Below, piece after piece: positions 43,401 through 52,058 of a DNA stretch of 64,000 bases. Positions within the stretch are counted from its first letter, which is position 1, and every line of letters begins with the position of its first letter. The notes beneath the pieces were generated by a model. It was not told the DNA's origin. It saw only the letters and a program-made list of their open reading frames with translations, and did not search any database. A program made the translations under genes and the position numbers. The stretch is taken from NCBI RefSeq assembly GCF_900090105.1, contig NZ_FMDM01000007.1:124001-188000 (forward strand), in the 5' to 3' direction. This DNA is from Micromonospora humi (GTDB lineage: Bacteria; Actinomycetota; Actinomycetes; Mycobacteriales; Micromonosporaceae).

Positions 43401-44855
43401 TCAGTCGGTCAGGCCGAGCACCCGCGCCGCCGCGTGGCCGTTGGCGTGGCTGGCCCCGTAGGTGGCGACGAAGGCGCGCGCCCCGGTCGGCCGCCAGTCA
43501 CCCGGCCAGCCCATCTCGACCACTGTCACCGGGTGCGTGGCGGCCAGCGCCTCGACCAGCTCCCGCGCCCCGGGCAGCCGGTGCAGGTGCCGCCCGACCA
43601 GCACCACCGGTCGCTGCCCGGCGAGCCGGCGCAACGCGGCCGGGTCGGTCTCGCCGGCCACCGCGCGGGCCTGCTCGACCCCGGCGGCCAGGTGCGGGCC
43701 CAGCCCCCACGGCACCCGCCCCTCGGCGACGGTGGAGGTGGCGTGCACCTGCACCACCAGCGCGGGAGCCGGGCCGGGCAGGTCGCCCTCGACGTGCACG
43801 GCCCGCAACGCGGCCGCGTAGCCGAGGTCGTCGGCGGCCGGCGGCGGGGCGTCGGCCGGCCCGCTCCAGCCGGCCAGCGCGGCGGTCCGGCCGGCGGCCT
43901 CCTCCACCCGGGCGCGCGCCAGCCGGCCGTCGCCGAGCGCGCCGACGATCTCCGCGGCGACCAGCTCCACCAGGTCGGCGTCGACCTGGGCGCCGATGCA
44001 GAGCAGGTCGGCGCCGGCGGCCAGCGCGCGTACCGCGGCCGGGCCCACCCCGCCGGCGGCCAGCGCCGCGCCCTTCATCTCCAGCGCGTCGGTGATCACC
44101 GTGCCGGTGAAGCCGTACTCGACGCGCAGCAGGTCGTGCAGGACGGCCCGGCTGAACGTCGCCGGCCCGTCGGCGGTCAGCGCCGGCACCCGGATGTGCG
44201 CGGTCATCACGGCGCGCACTCCGGCGTCGATCACCGCGGCGAACGGCGGCAGGTCCCGCTCCCGCAGCACGGCCGGCGGCACGTCGACGGTGGGCAGCTC
44301 GTGATGCGAGTCGGCGACCGTGGCGCCGTGCCCGGGGAAGTGCTTCGCGCAGGCGGCCACGCCCACCGACTGGAGGCCGGCGACCGCGGCGGCCGAGTGG
44401 ACCGCCACCCGCTTCGGGTCCGCGCCGAACGAGCGGGTGCCGATCACCGGGTTCTCGTCGGCGGTGTTCACGTCGACGGTGGGCGCCAGGTCGAGGGTGA
44501 TGCCGACGGCGGCCAGTTCGGCGCCGATCGCCGCGTACACCGCACGGGTGAGGTCCGGGTCGTCGACCGCGCCGAGCGCGGCGTTGCCCGGGTACGGGCT
44601 GCCGGTGGCGTGGGCCAGCCGGGTGACGTCCCCGCCCTCCTCGTCGATCGCCAGGATCACGTCCGGGCGACCGGCGCGCAGCGCGGCGGTGGACGCCGCC
44701 AGCTGGGCCGGGTCGTGCACGTTGGTGCCGAACAGGGTGTGCCCGGCGAGGCCGTCGGCGAGCAGGTCGACCGCCCAGTCCGGCGGGACCGGGCCGGCGT
44801 ACGCGGCCAGCAACGTGCCCAGCGCGAGCCGACGGAGTCCTGGATCCAACCCCAC
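43401..44855 (-). CDS. NagZ-like GH3 beta-N-acetylhexosaminidase
   Basis: A 484-residue cytoplasmic GH3 protein. KHFPGHG followed by DSHHELP provides the Asp/His catalytic dyad of NagZ-type enzymes, and ITDALEMKG carries the aspartate nucleophile. A C-terminal domain of about 150 residues follows the barrel, longer than in Gram-negative NagZ and as in other actinobacterial members. It should remove GlcNAc from muropeptides or chitin fragments. GTG at 44855 has AAAGGGGC upstream. It is divergent from a ROK regulator that probably controls it. Confidence 0.9.
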   Translation of the reverse strand: MGLDPGLRRLALGTLLAAYAGPVPPDWAVDLLADGLAGHTLFGTNVHDPAQLAASTAALRAGRPDVILAIDEEGGDVTRLAHATGSPYPGNAALGAVDDPDLTRAVYAAIGAELAAVGITLDLAPTVDVNTADENPVIGTRSFGADPKRVAVHSAAAVAGLQSVGVAACAKHFPGHGATVADSHHELPTVDVPPAVLRERDLPPFAAVIDAGVRAVMTAHIRVPALTADGPATFSRAVLHDLLRVEYGFTGTVITDALEMKGAALAAGGVGPAAVRALAAGADLLCIGAQVDADLVELVAAEIVGALGDGRLARARVEEAAGRTAALAGWSGPADAPPPAADDLGYAAALRAVHVEGDLPGPAPALVVQVHATSTVAEGRVPWGLGPHLAAGVEQARAVAGETDPAALRRLAGQRPVVLVGRHLHRLPGARELVEALAATHPVTVVEMGWPGDWRPTGARAFVATYGASHANGHAAARVLGLTD

Positions 44856-44943
44856 TTGTGCCCCTTTCCCTGCCGGATCGTCCGACCTCTCTCGGAACGG
44901 GGTGGCCGATACGCTAACGGCCACCCTTCGGCAGGCGTTTTAT

Positions 44944-44954
44944 GGTTAGAAACC
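44944..44954. promoter_or_regulatory. Possible ROK operator
   Basis: GGTTAGAAACC (GGTT/AACC around AGA) lies in an AT-rich patch, TTTTATGGTTAGAAACCTTA, 26 bases before the ROK gene. ROK repressors favour such A/T-rich TTAG..CTAA-like sites. Confidence 0.4.
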
Positions 44955-44979
44955 TTACTGAAAAATCGAGGACCTTGGC

Positions 44980-46185
44980 ATGAGTGCGACCCGGCTGCCC
45001 GGCACCCCCCGACTCCTTCGGGCGCTCAACGACCGCGCGGCGCTGGAACTGCTGCTCGAGCGCGGGCCGCTGACCCGGGCCCGCATCGGCGAGCTGACCG
45101 GGCTGTCCAAGGTGACCGCCTCCCAGCTCGTCGAGCGGCTGGAGGAACGCGGCCTGGTCGCCCGGGTCGGCGAGCAGGCCGGCGGGCGGGGCCCGAACGC
45201 CCAGCTCTACGCGGTGCGCCCGAGCAGCGCGTACGTGGTCGGCGTGGACGTCGGCGCGGAGCGGGTGGTGGCCGCCTGCGCCGACATCACCGGCGCGGTC
45301 CTCGGCCGGGTCGAACAGTCCACCCGGGACACCGACGACCCGGTGGGCGTGGTGCACAACGCGGTGGTGCGGGCCGCCAGCAGCGCCGGGGCGGAGCTGT
45401 CCGCGGTCCGGCGCGTCGTGCTGGGCACGCCCGGCCTGGTCGACCCGCAGACCGGCGACATCACGTTCGCGTTCAACCTGCCGCGTTGGCACAGCGGCCT
45501 GCTCGCCGCGCTCCGCGAGGACCTGGACACCCCGGTCGTCTTCGAGAACGACGTGAACCTGGCCGCGGTGGCCGAGGCGCAGTCGGGCGCGGCCCGGGAC
45601 ACCGCCGACTTCGTGCTGGTCTGGGTGGACGCGGGCGTCGGCCTGGCCATCGTGCTGGGCGGCCGGCTGCACCACGGCAGCAGCGGCGCGGCCGGCGAGA
45701 TCGGCTACCTGCCGGTGCCCGGGGTGCCCATCCCGCGCGACGTGTCCCGGCGCGCCAAGCCGGCGTTCCAGCAGCTCGCCGGCGCCGACGCGGTCCGCGC
45801 GGTGGCCGCGGAGCACGGATTCGCGACGCCGGACTCGGCCGAGCAGGGCGTCGCGGCGGCCCGGGCGGCCGAGGCGGTCGGTGCGGCCATCGCCGCCGGC
45901 GACGCCGGCGGCCCGGTGCTCGACGAGTTGGCCCGGCGGCTGGCTCTCGGTGTGGCGAGCACCTGCGTGGTGCTCGACCCGCCGCTGGTGGTGCTCGCCG
46001 GCGCGGTCGGCCGGGCCGGCGGGGCCGCGCTGGCCGAACGGGTGCAGCAGGAGGTCGCCGCGATCACGCTGGTCCGGCCGCGGGTGGTGAGCACCGGGCT
46101 GACCGAGGAGCCGATCCTGCGCGGCGCGCTGCGCACCGCGCTCGACGCGGTCCGCGACGAGGTGTTCGGCTCGACGGTCGGCTGA
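44980..46185 (+). CDS. ROK family transcriptional regulator
   Basis: A 401-residue protein. A winged HTH (about 25-75, RARIGELTGLSKVTASQLVERLEERGLV) precedes an ROK sugar-kinase fold with GVDVGAERV and VFENDVNLAAVAEA. The usual zinc-binding CxCGxxGC motif is absent: the corresponding stretch reads GYLPVPGVPIPRD, so kinase activity and zinc are doubtful. The likely effector is an amino sugar, given the divergent NagZ-like gene. Confidence 0.9.
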   Translation: MSATRLPGTPRLLRALNDRAALELLLERGPLTRARIGELTGLSKVTASQLVERLEERGLVARVGEQAGGRGPNAQLYAVRPSSAYVVGVDVGAERVVAACADITGAVLGRVEQSTRDTDDPVGVVHNAVVRAASSAGAELSAVRRVVLGTPGLVDPQTGDITFAFNLPRWHSGLLAALREDLDTPVVFENDVNLAAVAEAQSGAARDTADFVLVWVDAGVGLAIVLGGRLHHGSSGAAGEIGYLPVPGVPIPRDVSRRAKPAFQQLAGADAVRAVAAEHGFATPDSAEQGVAAARAAEAVGAAIAAGDAGGPVLDELARRLALGVASTCVVLDPPLVVLAGAVGRAGGAALAERVQQEVAAITLVRPRVVSTGLTEEPILRGALRTALDAVRDEVFGSTVG

Positions 46186-46255
46186 GTGCCCTGTCCACCC
46201 GGTCGCCATGTGAAGGAATTCTTCACCCTGTCGAACAGGACTGCAAGGAGTTGCC

Positions 46256-46283
46256 GGCGTGGCCCGCTCGCCCGGGCCGCGCC
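46256..46283. terminator. Hairpin between convergent genes
   Basis: An 11-bp stem with one G-T pair (GGCGTGGCCCG / CGGGCCGCGCC) and a 6-base loop. The inverted repeat GTGAAGGAATTCTTCAC (46210-46226) nearby may add to it. Confidence 0.5.
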
Positions 46284-46290
46284 GGCACGC

Positions 46291-47301
46291 TCAGATCAGG
46301 TCACGCCGACGGAACACCGCGAACGCGGCCGCCACCAGCGCGCCGGTCAGCGCGACCAGGACCACCAGCCCCGACGGCCAGCCGAGCGTGTAGGAACCGT
46401 CACAGAACCCGGAGATCCCGGCGCCGCAGGCGCTGTCGTCCCAGAACCGCACCTCGCCGGCGAGCCACGCCCCCAGATAGCTGGAGAGCATGAACCGGTC
46501 CGGCCGGGCGACCTGGAGGATCTGGAACACCAGCCGCGCGCCCAGCTCCCACACCACCACGTACGCGGCCACCGTGCCCAGCGCCGCCGAGGTGTGCCGG
46601 CCCAGCGTGGCCATGGCGAACCCGAGCGCCGCGGCGAGCAGCACGAGCACCAGCCCGCGTACCCAGACCGCGCCGAGCGACGCCCAGAACTCGCCGCCCA
46701 TCCGGCCGGTCAGGCCGGACGCCTGACCGATCAACCAGAACGCGCCCAGATAGGCCACCGACGCCAGCGCGGAGAGCCCGAGCACGCCGCCCAGCAACGT
46801 GCCGAGCTTCGCGGCGAACACGGTCGGCCGGCGCGGCCGCCACAGCAGCAGGTTGACCACCCCGCCCGAGTTCAGGTCCGCCCCGATGTAGGAGGCGCCG
46901 ACCAGGAACCCGAACAGCGCCAGGAACGCGATCAGGAAGTAGAGCAGCGGCTCGGCCTCCTTCGCGAAGACGAAGACGCCGCTCAGATAGTCGGACGCGG
47001 TCGGCAACTGCTCCGACCGGGCCGGGTCGATCTGGGCGCAGTCACGCGGCACGTAGTCGTTCTCGTCCGGGGTGACCGTCCCCGCCTTGATCTGCACGCA
47101 GCGGTCGTGCGCCAGCTCCAGTCGCTGGACCTCCTGCGCGGCCTGCGACTGGGCCCGGCTCAGCTCGACCGCGCTGGGCCGGTGTGAACCACCGAGCGTG
47201 GTCACCACCGTCACCGCGAAGGCGACCGCCAGCAACACCACCATGAGCTGCACGAAGCGCCGGGCGGCCAACCGCTCCAGCTCGGCACGGACCAGGTTCA
47301 C
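46291..47301 (-). CDS. ABC-2 type transporter permease
   Basis: A 336-residue protein with about six helices and a large loop between the first two (about 45-110), the ABC-2 layout. MNLVRAELERLAARRF is a typical N-terminus. Its GTG overlaps the ATPase stop as GTGA, so the two are coupled and form one exporter. The substrate is not known; drug or lipid export is usual in this class. Confidence 0.88.
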   Translation of the reverse strand: MNLVRAELERLAARRFVQLMVVLLAVAFAVTVVTTLGGSHRPSAVELSRAQSQAAQEVQRLELAHDRCVQIKAGTVTPDENDYVPRDCAQIDPARSEQLPTASDYLSGVFVFAKEAEPLLYFLIAFLALFGFLVGASYIGADLNSGGVVNLLLWRPRRPTVFAAKLGTLLGGVLGLSALASVAYLGAFWLIGQASGLTGRMGGEFWASLGAVWVRGLVLVLLAAALGFAMATLGRHTSAALGTVAAYVVVWELGARLVFQILQVARPDRFMLSSYLGAWLAGEVRFWDDSACGAGISGFCDGSYTLGWPSGLVVLVALTGALVAAAFAVFRRRDLI

Positions 47302-48302
47302 GCGTCCACCTCCCGGCCGTCGGAGACGTCCAGATCGATCACTCCGTCGTGTGCCGGCGCGCCGTCCACCTGGCGCGGCACCGCCACCGGCCCGTGGCCG
47401 CCGGTCAACTCCAGGAAGACGCTCTCCAGGTCGGGCCGGAGCGGGATCAGCTCACGCACCCACAGGCCCTGCTCGCCGAGCGTGCGGCTGATCGTCTCGG
47501 GATTCTCCACCCCGGTCACCACCAGGTGCTCGGCCTGCCCGGTCACCGACAGGCCGGCGCGGCCCAGCAACTGCGCGGCCCGCTCCGGCTCGGCCACCCG
47601 GACCTGCCACTGGTGCTGGTCGAAGCCGGCCAACACCTCGTCCACCCGCCCGTACGCGACCCGCCGGCCGCGGCTGACGATCGTCACGTGGTCGCAGATC
47701 AGCTGGATCTCGGCGAGGATGTGGCTGGAGAGCAGCACGGTCACCCCGGACGCGGCGAGCGACCGGGTCAGGTCCCGCATCTCCCGGATGCCGGCCGGGT
47801 CGAGCCCGTTCGCCGGCTCGTCGAGGATCAGCAGCTCCGGATTCTTCAACAGGGCCGAGGCCACCGCCAGCCGCTGCTTCATGCCCAACGAGTAACCCTT
47901 GACCCGCTCCTCGCCCCGCTCCCGCAGGCCGACCTGCTCCAGCACCTCGTCCACCCGGCCGGTGGGCACGCCGCCGGCCACGGCCAGCAGGCGCAGCGTC
48001 CGGTGGGCGGTGAAGTTGCCGAAGAACTGCGGGCTCTCCACGATCGCGCCGACCCGCCCGGCGACCTCGGGCAGCCGCTCCGGGGAATCCGCGCCCAGCA
48101 CCCTCATCCGGCCGGAGTCGGCGCGCACCAGCCCGAGCAGGGCCCGCAGCGTGGTCGTCTTACCCGAGCCGTTCGGCCCGAGGAAGCCGTGCACCTGACC
48201 CGCCTCGACCAGCATGTCGAAACCGTCGACGGCGACGCGGCGCCCCTGACGCAGGGTGTGGAACGTCTTGCGGAGACCGGCGATCTCGATGACCGCGCTC
48301 AT
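47298..48302 (-). CDS. ABC transporter ATP-binding protein (exporter type)
   Basis: A 334-residue DrrA-type ATPase. Walker A is GPNGSGKTT, the signature is YSLGMKQRLAVASALL and Walker B is LLILDEPANGLDP. A C-terminal extension of about 110 residues follows the nucleotide domain. GGGAGGCGG lies directly before the ATG at 48302, which fixes the start. It pairs with the coupled permease gene downstream. Confidence 0.93.
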   Translation of the reverse strand: MSAVIEIAGLRKTFHTLRQGRRVAVDGFDMLVEAGQVHGFLGPNGSGKTTTLRALLGLVRADSGRMRVLGADSPERLPEVAGRVGAIVESPQFFGNFTAHRTLRLLAVAGGVPTGRVDEVLEQVGLRERGEERVKGYSLGMKQRLAVASALLKNPELLILDEPANGLDPAGIREMRDLTRSLAASGVTVLLSSHILAEIQLICDHVTIVSRGRRVAYGRVDEVLAGFDQHQWQVRVAEPERAAQLLGRAGLSVTGQAEHLVVTGVENPETISRTLGEQGLWVRELIPLRPDLESVFLELTGGHGPVAVPRQVDGAPAHDGVIDLDVSDGREVDA

Positions 48303-48433
48303 CCGCCCGCCTCCCGGCAGCGGTCGGGCATCTGACGTCCTTCCGAAGCGGTGACCAACGACACGGCGCCCCACCCTATGGCCGCGACGCCGCCCGTGGG
48401 GGGCGACGGGCCGGTGCGTGGTTGGATGGGGCG

Positions 48434-49273
48434 GTGACTGGTGACCTGATCCCCGGCGCCGCCGGCGCTCCCGCCCCCTCGACCGTGGACGCGGATCTGG
48501 TGGTCAGCCTCGACGGGGTCGGCGTCACGCGCTCCGGCACCGCGCTGGTGCGCGACGTCGACTGGCGGGTCGAGCTGGACGAACGGTGGGTGCTGCTCGG
48601 CCCGAACGGCGCCGGCAAGACCACCCTGCTCAACCTGGCCGCCGGCCGGCTGCACCCGAGCCACGGCGTCGCCCACGTGCTCGGCGAGCGCATCGGCCGC
48701 ACCGACGTCAACGAGCTGCGGACCCGGATCGGCCTCTCCACCGCCACCCTCGCCGAGCGGATCCCCGCCGAGGAGCGCGTCACCGACGTGGTGGTCACCG
48801 CCGCCTGGTCGGTGGTCGGCCGCTGGCGGGAGAGCTACGACCGCACCGACGAGGCACGTGCCGCCGCGCTGCTCGGCCAGCTCGGCGTGGGCCACCTGGC
48901 CGACCGCGCGTACGGCACGCTCTCCGAGGGCGAGCGCAAGCGGGTGCAGATCGCGCGTGCCCTGATGACCGACCCGGAGCTGCTGCTGCTCGACGAGCCC
49001 GCCGCCGGGCTCGACCTGGGCGGGCGGGAGGACCTGGTCGCCCGGCTCGCCGAGCTGGCGTACGACCCGGACGCACCGGCCATGGTGCTGGTCACCCACC
49101 ACGTGGAGGAGATCCCGCCCGGCTTCACCCACGCGTTGCTGCTGCGGGAGGGTGGCGTGGTGGCACAGGGTCTGCTCGCCGACGTGCTCACCGCCGACAA
49201 CCTGTCCAAGACCTTCGGCCTGCCGCTGCTCGTCTCCCGCGCCGGCGACCGTTGGACCGCCCGCGCCGCCTGA
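48434..49273 (+). CDS. Orphan ABC ATPase
   Basis: A 279-residue single ABC ATPase. Walker A is GPNGAGKTT, the signature is TLSEGERKRVQIARAL (E in place of the usual G) and Walker B is LLLLDEPAAGLDLG. No permease gene lies beside it. It resembles YlmA/ModF-like soluble ATPases. GTG at 48434 is used, with GGATGGGG upstream. Ribokinase begins 18 bases after its stop, so the two are probably one operon, although ribose import is not indicated. Confidence 0.85.
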   Translation: MTGDLIPGAAGAPAPSTVDADLVVSLDGVGVTRSGTALVRDVDWRVELDERWVLLGPNGAGKTTLLNLAAGRLHPSHGVAHVLGERIGRTDVNELRTRIGLSTATLAERIPAEERVTDVVVTAAWSVVGRWRESYDRTDEARAAALLGQLGVGHLADRAYGTLSEGERKRVQIARALMTDPELLLLDEPAAGLDLGGREDLVARLAELAYDPDAPAMVLVTHHVEEIPPGFTHALLLREGGVVAQGLLADVLTADNLSKTFGLPLLVSRAGDRWTARAA

Positions 49274-49291
49274 GCCGACGGGACGCCCACC

Positions 49292-50188
49292 GTGCCGCAG
49301 ACCCGAGTCGCCGTCGTCGGCAGCGCCAACATGGACCTGGTCGGGACCGCCACCGCGCTGCCCCGGCCGGGTGAGACGGTGCTCGGCACCGACTTCGTCA
49401 TGCTCCCCGGCGGCAAGGGCGCCAACCAGGCCGTCGCCGCGGTCCGCGCCGGCGCGTCCTGCGTCTTCCTCGGCGCGATCGGGTCGGACGCGTTCGGCGT
49501 CACCCTCCGGGCCCGGATCACCGCCGCCGGCGTGGACACCGCCCACCTCCGGGTGGCGTACGGCCCGTCGGGCGTCGCCCTGATCATGGTCGGTGGCGCG
49601 GGGGAGAACGCCATCCTGGTCACCCCCGGCGCGAACGAGGCGTTCACCGGCCTGACCGAGGACGAGCTGGCCGCCGTACGCGAGGCGGACGTGCTGGTCG
49701 CGCAGCTGGAGGTGCCGGTCGAGACGGTGACCGAGGCGGCGCTGGCGGCCCGGTCGGCGGGCACCCGGGTGGTGCTCAACGCGGCGCCGGCGCGGTCGCT
49801 GCCGGCCGAGCTGCTGGCCGCGACCGACCTGCTGGTGGTCAACGAGCCGGAGGCACAGGCGCTGACCGGCCGTGGCCGGGACGAGCCGGCGGCGCTGCTC
49901 GACCTGGTGCCCCGCGCGGTGCTGACGCTCGGCGGCGACGGCGCCTGGTACGTCGACCGGGACCGGGCGCCGATGCACGTGCCCGCCGTGCCGGTGGACG
50001 TGGTCGACTCCACCGCGGCCGGGGACGCCTTCACCGCCGCGCTCGCCGTGGCCTGGGGTGAGGGGCGGGACCTGGCCGACGCGGTGCGCTGGGCCTCGGC
50101 GGCCGGGGCGGCCTGCGTCCGCAGGCTCGGCGCCTCGGTGGCGCTGCCGCACCGCGCCGAGATCGACGCGCTGTTCGCCCGGGGTTGA
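49292..50188 (+). CDS. rbsK: Ribokinase (PfkB family)
   Basis: A 298-residue protein of ribokinase length. NMDLVG opens it, PGGKGANQAVAA is PfkB signature 1, and DSTAAGDAFTAALA is signature 2, with the catalytic base aspartate. Phosphorylates D-ribose to ribose-5-phosphate. No ribose transporter adjoins it, so the substrate could come from nucleoside turnover. Start at GTG 49292. Confidence 0.92.
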   Translation: MPQTRVAVVGSANMDLVGTATALPRPGETVLGTDFVMLPGGKGANQAVAAVRAGASCVFLGAIGSDAFGVTLRARITAAGVDTAHLRVAYGPSGVALIMVGGAGENAILVTPGANEAFTGLTEDELAAVREADVLVAQLEVPVETVTEAALAARSAGTRVVLNAAPARSLPAELLAATDLLVVNEPEAQALTGRGRDEPAALLDLVPRAVLTLGGDGAWYVDRDRAPMHVPAVPVDVVDSTAAGDAFTAALAVAWGEGRDLADAVRWASAAGAACVRRLGASVALPHRAEIDALFARG

Positions 50189-50201
50189 GCCGACCCTCGC
50201 T

Positions 50202-50221
50202 GTTAACAGGGGGCCCCGCCT
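50202..50221 (+). repeat. 20-base GC-palindromic repeat, copy 1
   Basis: GTTAACAGGGGGCCCCGCCT, with GGGGCCCC at its core. It lies 13 bases after the ribokinase stop and could act as a terminator. Confidence 0.7.
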
Positions 50222-50232
50222 CTACCGAATGC

Positions 50233-50252
50233 GTTAAGAGGGGGCCCCGCCT
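50233..50252 (+). repeat. 20-base GC-palindromic repeat, copy 2
   Basis: GTTAAGAGGGGGCCCCGCCT, 19 of 20 bases the same as copy 1 and 31 bases further on. Its last base is in the stop codon of the minus-strand gene. Confidence 0.7.
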
Positions 50253-51013
50253 TACACCCCTTCGGCGCGCTCGCCGCGGCGGCGCAGCATGCCGAGGCCG
50301 GGGATGCCGGCCACCGCGAGCTTGAGGTCGCGGGTGACGTCCAGCAGGTCGTGCAGGTCCGGGCCGACCCGGTCCAGCGTGGCCAGGATCGGCAGCACGT
50401 CCGAGGTGAGGTGCTCCTTCAGCTTCGGCAGCTCGTCGACCAGCCGGATCGCGGCGGTCACCTCCTCCGGGCTGAGCTGCTCGACGAAGCGGGCCGCCAT
50501 CGGCGCGGCCCGGCGCAGCGTCGCCTCGTACGCCGCCAGCAGCTCGGTCGCCGTGCCGGCCGCCACCTCGGCGGTGGCCACCGTGCCGGCGGCCCGCACC
50601 GCCACCGTGTCCGCCTCGGCGACCACGCCGGCCGCCGCCCGGGCCACCCGGTCGGCCTCGCCGACCACCGTGCCGGCGGCGGCGGAGACCCGTTCCGCCT
50701 CGCCGACCACCACCGCGGCCGCGGCGGCCACCTCGGTCGCGGTGTCGATCGCGGTGGTGGCGGCGGCGCTGATCACACCCACCTCGCGTACCGCGGTCTC
50801 CGCGTCGGTGAGCACCCGGTCGGTGCGGTCGAGCGTGCCCTCGATCCGGTCGACCACCCCGTTGATCCGCCGGACCAGCGCCTCCACCTCGTCGAGCACG
50901 GCGAAGGCGCGGGCGGGCACGGCGGCGAGCGCGGTGGCCGAACCGAACGCCTGGTCCAGGGCGGAACGGGTGAGGCCGACGACGGCGCCGGGCCGGGGAA
51001 GTGGGATCGCCAT
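50252..51013 (-). CDS. Ala/Val/Glu-rich repeat protein of unknown function
   Basis: A 253-residue soluble protein. Residues about 45-160 are a long helical stretch of repeats with a unit near VVGEAERVSAAAG and VVGEADRVARAAAG, giving an amphipathic or coiled rod. The C-terminal 80 residues are more ordinary, with LPKLKEHLTSDVLPILATL. Apolipoprotein- or phasin-like amphipathic rods look similar, but no family can be assigned. ATG at 51013 fixes the N-terminus MAIPLPRPG. Confidence 0.75.
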   Translation of the reverse strand: MAIPLPRPGAVVGLTRSALDQAFGSATALAAVPARAFAVLDEVEALVRRINGVVDRIEGTLDRTDRVLTDAETAVREVGVISAAATTAIDTATEVAAAAAVVVGEAERVSAAAGTVVGEADRVARAAAGVVAEADTVAVRAAGTVATAEVAAGTATELLAAYEATLRRAAPMAARFVEQLSPEEVTAAIRLVDELPKLKEHLTSDVLPILATLDRVGPDLHDLLDVTRDLKLAVAGIPGLGMLRRRGERAEGV

Positions 51014-51107
51014 GCCCACCAGTGTGCGTCGTGCCGGCCAGCCGTGCCCGGCGGCGCACGTCCCGCCGGGCCTCCCGCGACACGGGCGCGCCGCGTAGGG
51101 TGCCGGC

Positions 51108-52031
51108 ATGTCCGCCCCCGGCCCGGCCCCGCGGCGACTCCTCGCGTTCGGCGCGGTCGCCCTGCTCGTCGCCGTGCTCGGCGCCCTGCTGCTGGTCCGC
51201 GCGGACGCCGGCCTGGACACCCGGCGGGCGACCGTCGCCGGGGTGCCGCTCACCGAGGTACGCCACGCCGGGCAGAGCGGCGAGCTCCGACCAGGGGTGG
51301 TGATCGCGCACGGGTTCGCCGGCTCCGCCCGGCTGATGCGTCCGCTGGCCGACTCGGTGGCCCGGCACGGCGCGGTCGCGGTGCTGCTCGACTTCGCCGG
51401 GCACGGCGCGAACCCCGCCCGGCTGCCCGGGGCCGGCCGGGACGACGAGCGGGCCCGGGCGGTCCTCTCGCACGACCTGGACGTGGCGCTGGCCTGGCTG
51501 CGGAGCCGGCCCGGCGTCGACCCGGACCGGATCGTGCTGGTCGGGCACTCGATGGGCGCCGGCGCGGTCACCCGCTACGCGGTGGCCCACCCGGAGATCG
51601 CCCGGACGGTGGCCGTCTCCCTGCCCGACGCGGGCGACGTGCCGGCCGGCTGGGCCGGGAACCTGACGCTCGTGGTGGGCGGGCTGGAGTTCCCCGACTT
51701 CCGGCGGGCTGCCGAGGAGGCGGCGCGCGGCGGGCCACCGGGGGCGCGGGAGCGGGTGGTGGCGCCGGGCACCGAACACATCTCGGTGCTGTTCGCGCCG
51801 CGTACCCACGACGCGGTGGTCGCCGCCCTCCCGGGCCGGCCCGGCGGTCCGGCGCCGGCCCCGCTGACCCGCCCGGCCGCCACGGCACTGCTGCTGCTCG
51901 GGCTGGGGCTCGGCTTCGTGCCGCTGGCCGGGCTGCTGCTCCGCCGCCGGCCGGATCCGTCGACCGCCGCGACGCCGGGCGGCCCGGCGGTCAGGACGGC
52001 GGGCGGGCCCGCGGACCCGACCGGCGGGTAG
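51108..52031 (+). CDS. Membrane-anchored alpha/beta hydrolase, first part of a frame split by TAG
   Basis: A 307-residue protein. An N-terminal helix (about 10-30) anchors an outward-facing hydrolase domain with IAHGFAGSA, GHSMGAG (Ser148) and a late GTEHISVLF that supplies the histidine. A second helix (about 262-285) and a Pro/Gly/Ala linker then end at TAG 52029-52031. The next frame continues in phase with more helices. TAGGGT (51096-51101) is six bases before the ATG. Confidence 0.8.
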   Translation: MSAPGPAPRRLLAFGAVALLVAVLGALLLVRADAGLDTRRATVAGVPLTEVRHAGQSGELRPGVVIAHGFAGSARLMRPLADSVARHGAVAVLLDFAGHGANPARLPGAGRDDERARAVLSHDLDVALAWLRSRPGVDPDRIVLVGHSMGAGAVTRYAVAHPEIARTVAVSLPDAGDVPAGWAGNLTLVVGGLEFPDFRRAAEEAARGGPPGARERVVAPGTEHISVLFAPRTHDAVVAALPGRPGGPAPAPLTRPAATALLLLGLGLGFVPLAGLLLRRRPDPSTAATPGGPAVRTAGGPADPTGG

Positions 52032-52058
52032 CGTCCCCGGCCTGGGCGGTGGCTCGCG

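Noticed and set aside
50202..50252. CRISPR-like direct repeat
   Set aside because: Only two units, a palindromic core, an 11-base gap instead of a spacer, and no cas genes.
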